61,652 nucleotides of DNA from an uncultured Lachnospiraceae bacterium (GTDB taxonomy: Bacteria; Bacillota; Clostridia; Lachnospirales; Lachnospiraceae). The notes beneath the pieces are model-generated. The model was not told the origin of the DNA, searched no databases, and was given only the letters and a program-made list of their open reading frames with translations. The position numbers and the translations under genes are program-made. Positions 53,794 through 61,343 of this stretch are shown here, piece after piece. Location: positions 1-61,652 of the forward strand of contig CAMBAN010000003.1 of NCBI GenBank assembly GCA_945864145.1. The letters run 5' to 3'. Every line of letters starts with the position of its first letter. The stretch's first letter is position 1.

Positions 53794-53822
53794 AAAAATG
53801 GTGCATGTTAACACATGCACCA
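53794..53822 (-). terminator. Rho-independent terminator after yebC
   Basis: A perfect 9-bp stem TGGTGCATG/CATGCACCA with loop TTAACA (53799-53822), followed on the minus strand by TTTTT; 26 bases past the stop codon. Confidence 0.88.
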
Positions 53823-53848
53823 CACAAGAATACTATGTAAGCTTTTAC

Positions 53849-54577
53849 TTACTCATCCCAGTTATGATATACAGCCTGTACATCATCTTCTTCATCTAAT
53901 AAATCTAAAATTCTATTGATGCATTTGATTGCATTTTCATCTGTCAAAGTAACATAGTTCTGTGGAATCATAGTTACTTCAGCACTTGCCATTTCAATCT
54001 TCGCATCCTGTAAAGCTTTATATACAGTGTCAAAATCATCCGGTGCTGTTAATACTTCAAAGCTATCCTCTTCCTCTGCAAAATCCTCTGCCCCTGCATC
54101 TAAGGCAATCATCATTAAATCATCTGCTGACATCTCGCACTCTTCTTTGTCAATGATAATCTGACCCTTTTTATCAAACATGAAAGATACGCAGCCCTGT
54201 GCGCCAATGCTTCCGTTACCTTTTGTAAAAGCACTTCTTACATTTGCAGCAGTACGGTTCTTATTATCTGTTAATCCTTCTACGATAATTGCGATACCAT
54301 TAGGTCCATAGCCTTCATAGGTAACATGCTCATAATTTACAGCATTGCCATCTCCGGCAGCTTTTTTAATACCACGTTCAATTGTATCGTTAGGCATGTT
54401 GTTTGCCTTAGCCTTTGCAATAACCTGTGCAAGCTTAAAATTATTATTAGGATCTGGACCGCCTTCCTTAACTGCTACTGCAATTTCACGTCCAATGATG
54501 GTAAAGATTTTTCCCTTAGCAGCATCATTTTTTTCCTTTTTGTGCTTAATGTTTGCAAATTTTGAATGTCCTGACAT
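53849..54577 (-). CDS. YebC/PmpR-family DNA-binding regulatory protein
   Basis: 242 aa, the usual length. The N-terminal signature GHSKFANIKHKKEKNDAAKGKIF and the family's GGPDPNNNFKLAQVIAKAKANNMPNDTIERGIKKAAG region are intact. Members have been described as transcription factors and, more recently, as aiding translation of difficult peptides, so the role is open. It follows the CNNM/CBS gene by 21 bases and is closed by a strong terminator. AGGAG precedes the ATG. Confidence 0.93.
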   Translation of the reverse strand: MSGHSKFANIKHKKEKNDAAKGKIFTIIGREIAVAVKEGGPDPNNNFKLAQVIAKAKANNMPNDTIERGIKKAAGDGNAVNYEHVTYEGYGPNGIAIIVEGLTDNKNRTAANVRSAFTKGNGSIGAQGCVSFMFDKKGQIIIDKEECEMSADDLMMIALDAGAEDFAEEEDSFEVLTAPDDFDTVYKALQDAKIEMASAEVTMIPQNYVTLTDENAIKCINRILDLLDEEDDVQAVYHNWDE

Positions 54578-54598
54578 TTCAATTCTCCTAACTTCTCT

Positions 54599-55939
54599 TT
54601 ATTTTTCATCCAGTTTTTTTACTAATACAGACTGAATGACATTTTTTTCAACTTTAAGTACCTTGAAAAGGTAACCATCTACCTCGATTTCCAGATTTTC
54701 ATCTTCACCGGGGATACGGTCTAATTTATAAATCAGATAACCATTTAAAGTCTCAAACTCACATTCTTCAAATTGGATATGGAATCGTTCTTCCAAATCC
54801 TCTAACTTAGTCATGCCTTCAATAATATATTCGTTGTTGCCCTTTTCCTTAATATGATTTTCATCTGCATCATATTCATCCATAATGTTACCAACGATTT
54901 CCTCCAAAATATCCTCCATGGTAACAAGACCGGATGTCTGTCCATATTCGTCCATGACAATTACCATCTGATTTTTTCCAGATTGCATACTCTTGAATAA
55001 ATCATCAATATTTTTTGTTTCAGGTACAAACACAGGCTCTCGTAATAATCCTCTTATTTTACCAATTGGTCTATTCAGACTCTCATCTGAAGTATGCATC
55101 CTCATAGCATCCTTTAAGTATAAAACACCGACAATATGATCCAAATTTTCCTCATACACAGGATATCTGCTGTTGCTTTCCTTTAGCATAAGATTCAAAG
55201 CATCCATGAAAGTCATTTCCGAATCAAGTGCAATGATATTATTGCGATGTGTCATAATATCGCTTGCCTGCTTGTCTCCATATTCAAAAATGTTCGTAAT
55301 CATTTCCGCTTCACTTGCCTCTAAGACACCCTGTTCATGGCCTTCATTGACCATGGAAATAATCTCTTCCTCTGTCACATCTGCCTGCTCATCAGCATTT
55401 GCAAGTCCCAACAATTTTAAAACAAAATTTGTCGATACTGCTACCATACCTGTTAATGGATATAAAATAATCTCCATCCAACGTATTAGATAAATAAAGA
55501 AATATGCCCATTGATCCGGATACTTTTTTGCCAGCTTTTTCGGTAACAAAATACCAAAAGTAAGGATGACATACATCAGGCAGAAAACACCTAATATAAC
55601 AGAAAGCATATGTACGGCTCTTTCTGACATGTTCTGAAAAGCAGAAAATTCCAGGAGCCACTTTTGCATCTGCATACGCCAAACAGGCAAATACAGATAA
55701 CCCATAATCAACTCAATCAGCGAAATAATCAGCTGGATAGAGTTGATATAAATAGTCGAGCGTTTCACAATCTCAAACAGAAGAATAGAACGTTTATCCT
55801 TTTCTTCTACTGCTTTACGCTCGATTTCTTTTTCATTCATTAAATAAATTGCTGTATGAAAACCAAATAAAACAGCTTCCATCAACAATAATACAAAAAA
55901 CATGATTATGATATAGGCCGAAGACCCACCATCATCCAT
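54599..55939 (-). CDS. CNNM/CorC-like hemolysin-family membrane protein
   Basis: 446 aa. An N-terminal DUF21/CNNM membrane domain (about 5-165, four hydrophobic segments) is followed by a CBS pair (about 215-345, with IMTHRNNIIALDSEMTFMDAL and VIVMDEYGQTSGLVTMEDILEEIVGNI) and a C-terminal CorC/HlyC domain (about 360-440). Such proteins take part in magnesium or cobalt homeostasis; the hemolysin name is historical. Nucleotide binding by the CBS pair may gate it. First gene of a unit with yebC, with its own promoter. Confidence 0.9.
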   Translation of the reverse strand: MDDGGSSAYIIIMFFVLLLMEAVLFGFHTAIYLMNEKEIERKAVEEKDKRSILLFEIVKRSTIYINSIQLIISLIELIMGYLYLPVWRMQMQKWLLEFSAFQNMSERAVHMLSVILGVFCLMYVILTFGILLPKKLAKKYPDQWAYFFIYLIRWMEIILYPLTGMVAVSTNFVLKLLGLANADEQADVTEEEIISMVNEGHEQGVLEASEAEMITNIFEYGDKQASDIMTHRNNIIALDSEMTFMDALNLMLKESNSRYPVYEENLDHIVGVLYLKDAMRMHTSDESLNRPIGKIRGLLREPVFVPETKNIDDLFKSMQSGKNQMVIVMDEYGQTSGLVTMEDILEEIVGNIMDEYDADENHIKEKGNNEYIIEGMTKLEDLEERFHIQFEECEFETLNGYLIYKLDRIPGEDENLEIEVDGYLFKVLKVEKNVIQSVLVKKLDEK

Positions 55940-55983
55940 TCACTCATTCACTCCTTTTATGCCAAAATAAGCTATAATATACT

Positions 55984-56012
55984 AATATATCATTTTACCA
56001 AAGGAACGTCAA
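55984..56012 (-). promoter_or_regulatory. SigA-type promoter for the CNNM/CBS gene
   Basis: TTGACG and TATATT separated by 17 bases on the minus strand, about 45 bases before the ATG at 55939. Confidence 0.65.
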
Positions 56013-56054
56013 TAAATGATTTTTCTATCATATCCTGCAAATTACGCTACATCC

Positions 56055-56396
56055 TTATGTAGTTAACTCCAAACTGATTTGCAATGCTTTATTGACTTTT
56101 TCCATAATTGGCATATCCAAATGGCATACCTTATCCTTTAAACGCTTTTTATCAATCGTTCGCAGTTGTTCTAACAGGATAACTGAATCCTTCACCATGT
56201 CGTAATTTTCACAGTCCAGCTCTATATGCGTTGGCAGATTTGCCTTGTGAAGCTTCGATGTAATGGCCGCACAGATAACGGTAGGACTATGTCTGTTTCC
56301 CACATCATTTTGAATAATGAGCACCGGTCTGACGCCACCTTGTTCTGAGCCAACAACAGGTCTCAAATCTGCATAATAAATATCTCCTCTTTTCAT
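56055..56396 (-). CDS. MazF/PemK-type endoribonuclease toxin without an adjacent antitoxin
   Basis: 113 aa, closely matching the chromosomal MazF (EndoA) of Bacillus type: [40 protein letters not shown]. The catalytic-site Arg (about 23) and Thr (about 46) are kept. It cleaves single-stranded RNA at short motifs, such as UACAU in Bacillus. It follows alr by 74 bases, as ndoA does, but the antitoxin gene normally between them is absent: the gap holds only a 13-codon ORF. AGAAAGG with a 12-base spacer precedes the ATG. Confidence 0.93.
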   Translation of the reverse strand: MKRGDIYYADLRPVVGSEQGGVRPVLIIQNDVGNRHSPTVICAAITSKLHKANLPTHIELDCENYDMVKDSVILLEQLRTIDKKRLKDKVCHLDMPIMEKVNKALQISLELTT

Positions 56397-56470
56397 AGTA
56401 AAACCAAGCCTTTCTATATTTCTGTTCTATGTATGCTTAGTTTTACCTTTCCAAGGATTTTTATACATTT

Positions 56471-57631
56471 TTATTCGCTGATTAAAGTACCTTCCCGTTT
56501 ATAAATACGAGGAATCCTTTTACCAAGGTCACAAGCCAGCTCATAATTGAATCTACCTGACAAATCGCCAAGCTCCTCCATGGTAATCTGTTCATTCCCT
56601 GCCTTACCGATTAAGGTCACTTCATCACCGATACAGATTTCTCCATCAATATCTGTTACGTCTACCATGAACTGATCCATGCAGACTCTTCCAATAATTT
56701 GTGCTTTCTGACCGTTCACCAAAATATATCCAATATTCGAAAGGCTTCTCGGATATCCATCTCCGTATCCTAAACAAATAGTTGCTACTCTTGTATCACG
56801 AAAGGTTTTATAAATCCCTCCATAACTGATTTCCTGATTTTTCGGCACTGTTTTCACATAAACAACCCGGGACTTCAGCTCTAAAGCCGGAGCCAGTGAA
56901 ATCTTCCCATCCTCTTTTACTTCCGCTGACGGCCATAACCCATATAAAATAATTCCGGCTCTCACAGCATCTAAATTTGCCTCTGGCATTTCCACAATAC
57001 CTGCACTGTTAGAAACGTGCTTCATAGGAAATCGAATGCCAAGCTCCTTTTCCGCTTTTTCTACAAAATCCTGATATTTTTCAAACTGGTTATAAGCTTT
57101 TGTTTTATCTTTTTCATCTGCGGTTGCAAAATGTGTAAAAATACCTTCTATTTCAATATTTGGAAGTTGAACAATACTTTTTAATAAAGCAAGTCCCTCA
57201 TCATCCGGATGGATTCCAATTCTTGACATTCCGGTATCTACTTTCACATGGATTTTACACTTTTTTTGAACAGAAGCGGCTGCGTCTGACAATGCCTTGG
57301 CAGTATCATACATATAAACTGCCGGTCTGATATCTTCCTCAATCAGTTTCTCATAGCAATATGGGAATGTGTATCCTAAAATCAAAACAGGCTTATTGAT
57401 TTTATGCTCACGAAGTGAAATGGCTTCCTCAGCCGTAGCTACGGCAAATCCCCAAATACGTTCATCCTGCTGTAAAACTCTTGCAATCGGAATTGCTCCA
57501 TGTCCGTATCCATCTGTTTTGATTACACCAATAATCTGTGTATCATCCTTTATCAGTCTCTTTATTTCATTTATATTCTGTTCAATGGCATCCAGGTCTA
57601 TTTCTGCCCATGCCCTTTCATAATGCTTCAT
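56471..57631 (-). CDS. alr: Alanine racemase
   Basis: PLP enzyme making D-alanine for peptidoglycan. 386 aa, with a TIM barrel plus C-terminal beta domain. The PLP lysine is in IKTDGYGHG (about 38-46) and the catalytic Tyr in EISYGGIY (about 265-272); the RIGIHPDDEG and CMDQFMVDVTD segments are standard. It is followed by mazF and preceded by the NAD(P)HX repair gene with 34 bases between. AGAAAGG with a 15-base spacer precedes the ATG. Confidence 0.96.
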   Translation of the reverse strand: MKHYERAWAEIDLDAIEQNINEIKRLIKDDTQIIGVIKTDGYGHGAIPIARVLQQDERIWGFAVATAEEAISLREHKINKPVLILGYTFPYCYEKLIEEDIRPAVYMYDTAKALSDAAASVQKKCKIHVKVDTGMSRIGIHPDDEGLALLKSIVQLPNIEIEGIFTHFATADEKDKTKAYNQFEKYQDFVEKAEKELGIRFPMKHVSNSAGIVEMPEANLDAVRAGIILYGLWPSAEVKEDGKISLAPALELKSRVVYVKTVPKNQEISYGGIYKTFRDTRVATICLGYGDGYPRSLSNIGYILVNGQKAQIIGRVCMDQFMVDVTDIDGEICIGDEVTLIGKAGNEQITMEELGDLSGRFNYELACDLGKRIPRIYKREGTLISE

Positions 57632-57665
57632 ACGATAACAACCAAACCTTTCTATATATAAACTC

Positions 57666-59177
57666 TTATAAATATCTGATTGCCTGAATAATATCCTGCG
57701 ACATTATATAATACGCCGATGTGTTGGATTTTGCAATATCTCCTGCCCTGCCATGTGCGAAAGTACCCATGACTGCTGCCTCATGTGCTTCCATTCCCTG
57801 GGCTAAAAGTCCTGCAATCATACCTGTCAGAACATCTCCTGCGCCTGCTGTTGCCATTCCGGAATTGCCACTTGTATTGATATAAGGTACACATCCACCC
57901 TTTGTAACGATTGTTCTTGCGTCCTTACATACCAAAGTCACCTGATATTTATGGGTAAAGGAGCGTGCATAGGCAATCAGATTATTTTTAATCTCTGCAA
58001 TCGGATGCTTGATCATTCTTGCAAATTCTCCCAAATGAGGAGTCATAATTGTTTCAAATTTTGGGTCCGTTCCATTTGCTTCAAAAAATTTCATAAGCTG
58101 CGGCTGCTCGGCCAAAATATTTAAAGCATCCGCATCCATGACCAGGGGCTTTGTATTGATGCGAAGCAAATACGTTAAAATTGCTGTTGCTTTTTCTGAT
58201 ATGGAAATACCCGGACCAATTGCAACCACATCTGCCCATTCCATACCTCGTTCAATCGCATCCTTGTCTTCCGTTGTCAATCTGCTGTCTCCTTCTTCAT
58301 AGCAGGAAATCATTGCTTCAGGCACTTTTCTTAACAGACTGTCCTTATTATAAACAGACGTAAAAATTTTCACCATGCCGGCACCTATTCGAAAAGCACT
58401 TGTTGCTGCAAGCTGACAGGCACCACCCATATTCTTAGAGCCTGCAATCAAAAACACCTTACCAAAGCTTCCCTTATTTCCGGAAGGTGTTCGATACGGT
58501 AACTGCAAATCATATTCATCGAAAACAATCGCTTTATTTCTCTGCTGTAATGCCAGCTCATGGGGAATACCGATTGTGACGCAAAGCACAGTTCCACAAT
58601 GCGAAGTTCCCGGGTACATGACATGTCCAAATTTCTTAAATCCATAGGTGACAGTTATGTCAGCTTTTACCGCACTGTCTAAAATAGCACCTGTCGATGC
58701 ATCCACGCCGGACGGGATGTCTACAGCAACAACCTTCGCTCCTGACTCATTTATCAAATCAATAACTTTTTTATAGTTTCCCTCCACATTTCTTGATAAT
58801 CCAACTCCTAACAGTGCATCAACAATCACATCGTAGCAGAAATTATCAAATAAGTATCGGACAGGTATCTCCAACTTCGTCGCTATCTCCATCTGCATCC
58901 TGGTAAGCTCTGTTAAATGGTCACAATTACCTGCCATTAATATTTCTACAGCTACCCCATATTCTTTTAAAATGCGGGCAATAGCAATGCCATCACCGCC
59001 ATTATTTCCACTACCTGCAACGATTCCGACAAATATGTCAGTTCCATACTCCTCCATAATCAATTTTGCTGTTTCCAATGCTGCTCGCTCCATCAGTATC
59101 ATGGCTGGTATGCCATATTGAGAAGTTGCTTTCTCATCACAGTCCTTCATCTCAGCGGAAGAAAGAATATATTCCAT
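57666..59177 (-). CDS. nnr: Bifunctional NAD(P)H-hydrate epimerase / ADP-dependent NAD(P)HX dehydratase
   Basis: Repairs hydrated NADH and NADPH. 503 aa fusion. The N-terminal epimerase (about 1-215) shows GSGNNGGDGIAIARIL, and VAVDIPSGVDASTG marks its end. The C-terminal ribokinase-like dehydratase (about 230-500) has GSKNMGGACQLAA, IGPGISIS, DADALN and the nucleotide-site GNSGMATAGAGDVLTGMIAG. It sits between the rex unit and alr; acpS, a frequent neighbour in this cluster, is not present. GGAGG precedes the ATG. Confidence 0.95.
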   Translation of the reverse strand: MEYILSSAEMKDCDEKATSQYGIPAMILMERAALETAKLIMEEYGTDIFVGIVAGSGNNGGDGIAIARILKEYGVAVEILMAGNCDHLTELTRMQMEIATKLEIPVRYLFDNFCYDVIVDALLGVGLSRNVEGNYKKVIDLINESGAKVVAVDIPSGVDASTGAILDSAVKADITVTYGFKKFGHVMYPGTSHCGTVLCVTIGIPHELALQQRNKAIVFDEYDLQLPYRTPSGNKGSFGKVFLIAGSKNMGGACQLAATSAFRIGAGMVKIFTSVYNKDSLLRKVPEAMISCYEEGDSRLTTEDKDAIERGMEWADVVAIGPGISISEKATAILTYLLRINTKPLVMDADALNILAEQPQLMKFFEANGTDPKFETIMTPHLGEFARMIKHPIAEIKNNLIAYARSFTHKYQVTLVCKDARTIVTKGGCVPYINTSGNSGMATAGAGDVLTGMIAGLLAQGMEAHEAAVMGTFAHGRAGDIAKSNTSAYYIMSQDIIQAIRYL

Positions 59178-59240
59178 TATGCTGCCTCCATCCTCATAGT
59201 AAACTCATTATTATCAGTATAGCACGTCTTTTCCATATAA

Positions 59241-59272
59241 AAAATACCTAAACTTTTTTGTCTAGGTATTTT
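59241..59272 (-). terminator. Rho-independent terminator ending the rex unit
   Basis: Perfect 10-bp stem AAAATACCTA/TAGGTATTTT (59241-59250 with 59263-59272), followed on the minus strand by TTTTTTAT. The stop codon of the coiled-coil gene lies inside the 5' arm. Confidence 0.82.
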
Positions 59273-59909
59273 CCTGTTGTTTTATCTGTTTTTCTTCATC
59301 CTTTTGCAAAACATTTTTCGGATTATATTTCATATCAAACATTTCAATCACTTCAGGTCCAAAAATCGCATGCATATAAGAGTATAATTCATCATTCCAG
59401 ATTTGTTTTTGTTGTTTTAGCAGTACCTTCTTTTTGAGCTCAACTCTAAAATCCTGTACCCATTTATTGATTGCTTCAATGTCATCCGTGTTCTTTTTGA
59501 TTTTCTCATAGCACACCTCCATTGTCGCAAGCATCAGTTCAAAATTTTTATCATCAATCACTTTGGGAAGTTCTAAAAGCTGATCCTTGTAGTCATCTAT
59601 CTTTTGATTCGTTTCCTCTATCAGTCTTTTGTTATCCTCCATCTTTTTTTCTTTTTCCGGGCTGTCTTCCAATTCCATAATTGCTACAATTTCAGACATC
59701 AGCTTCTTTTTGTAGCTGGAAAGACTTTTGATATCCATATTCAATCTGCCCTGCTTTTTTAAAAGCTCATTTACATCATTCTCCAAGGCATGTATTTTCT
59801 CATTTTCCCCTGTTTGTGTAAATAATTTATGCCATTGATGATCCAATACCAATAATGGAATTTTTTTACCGACAAGAGCTTCTTTAAAAACTTCTTTGTC
59901 CTGTGGCAT
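59262..59909 (-). CDS. Coiled-coil protein of unknown function downstream of rex
   Basis: 215 aa, highly charged (Lys/Glu) with long predicted coiled coils (about 35-175). The N-terminal region (about 1-32) and the stretch KQIWNDELYSYMHAIFGPEV look globular. No signal peptide, membrane segment or enzyme motif. It lies 17 bases after rex and shares the rex promoter and terminator, so it should be expressed with Rex and respond to the same NADH/NAD+ signal. Not recognised. Confidence 0.72.
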   Translation of the reverse strand: MPQDKEVFKEALVGKKIPLLVLDHQWHKLFTQTGENEKIHALENDVNELLKKQGRLNMDIKSLSSYKKKLMSEIVAIMELEDSPEKEKKMEDNKRLIEETNQKIDDYKDQLLELPKVIDDKNFELMLATMEVCYEKIKKNTDDIEAINKWVQDFRVELKKKVLLKQQKQIWNDELYSYMHAIFGPEVIEMFDMKYNPKNVLQKDEEKQIKQQENT

Positions 59910-59926
59910 ATACTCACTTCTTTCAG

Positions 59927-60562
59927 CTATTTGTTTTCTCTCTGACCAAGTCCGTATGAGAGCTTCATCAGGCTATCAGACAAATGTACATTCTCTACAA
60001 CGATATCATCTGGTACATTTAAGTCTACATGTGCAAAATTCCAAATTGCTTTGATATTGCATTTCACCAAAATTTCTGCGGTCTTTACAGCACCATCTTT
60101 AGGAATTGTCAGCACTGCAATATCAATATTATTGGATTTGATAAACTCTTCTAAATTTTCCATCGGCTGAACAGGGATTTGTCTTAAGGTTTTTCCGATT
60201 AAATTTGGATTTATATCAAAAATTCCCTTTACAATGAAGCCCCTTCGTTCAAAATTCATATAATTTGCTAAAGCCTGTCCCAAATTACCGGCACCAACAA
60301 TAACTAAATTATGCTTGTTGTGTAATCCCAAAATCTTAGCTATCTCATTATATAGATAGTCTACATTATACCCATATCCCTGCTGACCGAAACCACCGAA
60401 ATTATTAAAGTCCTGTCTGATTTGAGAAGCAGTCACTTTCATCAGTTTACTTAAGTCCTGCGAAGATATCCTCTCTATTCCACTATCCTTTAAATCTCCT
60501 AAATATCTGTAATATCGCGGAAGTCGTCCAATAACGGCTTGTGAGATAGTCTTTTCGTCCAC
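59927..60562 (-). CDS. rex: Redox-sensing transcriptional repressor Rex
   Basis: Senses the NADH/NAD+ ratio and represses fermentation and respiratory genes when NADH is low. 211 aa. The N-terminal winged helix (about 1-80) carries SSQDLSKLMKVTASQIRQDF and FGGFGQQGYGY, the DNA-contact region. The C-terminal Rossmann domain has GAGNLGQAL. The start is GTG at 60562 with GGAGGTG 7 bases upstream. A matching operator overlaps its own promoter, indicating autoregulation. Confidence 0.97.
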   Translation of the reverse strand: MDEKTISQAVIGRLPRYYRYLGDLKDSGIERISSQDLSKLMKVTASQIRQDFNNFGGFGQQGYGYNVDYLYNEIAKILGLHNKHNLVIVGAGNLGQALANYMNFERRGFIVKGIFDINPNLIGKTLRQIPVQPMENLEEFIKSNNIDIAVLTIPKDGAVKTAEILVKCNIKAIWNFAHVDLNVPDDIVVENVHLSDSLMKLSYGLGQRENK

Positions 60563-60599
60563 GATAAAGCACCTCCGTATTTGTTTATGATAATAGAAT

Positions 60600-60628
60600 A
60601 TTATACATCTTTGTTAAATGATTGTCAA
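60600..60628 (-). promoter_or_regulatory. Perfect-consensus SigA promoter for rex
   Basis: TTGACA and TATAAT separated by exactly 17 bases on the minus strand, 38 bases before the GTG start of rex. Confidence 0.85.
60611..60628. promoter_or_regulatory. Rex operator overlapping the rex promoter
   Basis: On the plus strand TTGTTAA-ATGA-TTGTCAA, an 18-bp near-palindrome. One half-site is exact to the Firmicutes Rex consensus TTGTTAA-N4-TTAACAA and the other differs at two positions. It covers the -35 box and most of the spacer, so bound Rex would block RNA polymerase. Confidence 0.72.
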
Positions 60629-60664
60629 TTGTAAGCTCCAAGAGCAGAACTACATATATATTTT

Positions 60665-61342
60665 TTAAATAATAACCTTTCTAATCACTCTTTGTATTTC
60701 CTCTGAATGTATCAGCATCTGCATCTTCTCACTTCCACCTTCAACCGCTGGCTTACCACACCTAAGACTAACCTGATGTTCAGATACACAACAATCCTTA
60801 TACCAGCATTCACCCATATGCGGACCATTAACAGACCACTTCTCGTTTTGTGTAAATTCGCCTACTAATGATTTCATTACCCGTTCTGTAGAATATCTCT
60901 TAAAACCAGCCAAATATTGTAAAGTCTTCTCGTCATCAATCTTTGACAAATTAATTCTATGATTCTCAATTGCAGACAAAACTTCTTCGCGAATCTTAAT
61001 CTTATCCGTCTTTCCTGTGCCTGTCCATACTACCAGTTTGCCAAATGCAAGAATTAGATGTTCAAAACAAATCATATCGAGAATTATAACCTTACCTTCT
61101 GACTTATCTGCTATTGATTTCAGTATACGATACTTATTTCGAATATCCTGATTATCAACGACATAATCAAATGCAATATAATACTTGTCATCTGTTTTAA
61201 TTTCAATATTAGACAATGCATCCAAAATTCCCTGATTACTTTCTTTACTTTCAACCACAAATGCATTTTCAAAGAAAAGTTGATTAGTCAATTTCCAGAA
61301 GTGAAGTCCTGCGCCTGTATCTTCTGTCCATAAATATTTCAT
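60665..61342 (-). CDS. Uncharacterised protein, possible TOPRIM-like partner of a P-loop protein
   Basis: 225 aa, no signal or membrane segment. Not confidently recognised. The pattern of an early acidic pair after a strand (YLWTEDTGAG, about 3-12), a strand ending in spaced Asp residues (YIAFDYVVDN, about 55-64) and VIILDMICFEHLIL (about 84-97) faintly resembles TOPRIM/DUF4435-type domains. A C-terminal Cys-rich patch (GECWYKDCC, then RCG) might bind metal. GAGGAG lies before the ATG, one base after the stop of the P-loop gene, so the two form an operon. Function unknown. Confidence 0.6.
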   Translation of the reverse strand: MKYLWTEDTGAGLHFWKLTNQLFFENAFVVESKESNQGILDALSNIEIKTDDKYYIAFDYVVDNQDIRNKYRILKSIADKSEGKVIILDMICFEHLILAFGKLVVWTGTGKTDKIKIREEVLSAIENHRINLSKIDDEKTLQYLAGFKRYSTERVMKSLVGEFTQNEKWSVNGPHMGECWYKDCCVSEHQVSLRCGKPAVEGGSEKMQMLIHSEEIQRVIRKVII

Positions 61343-61343
61343 G

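Noticed and set aside
53691-53848. Possible SAM riboswitch or T-box upstream of metY
   Set aside because: The leader contains only a promoter and the preceding gene's terminator; the promoter lies too close to the ATG to leave room for a SAM aptamer, and no T-box sequence is present.
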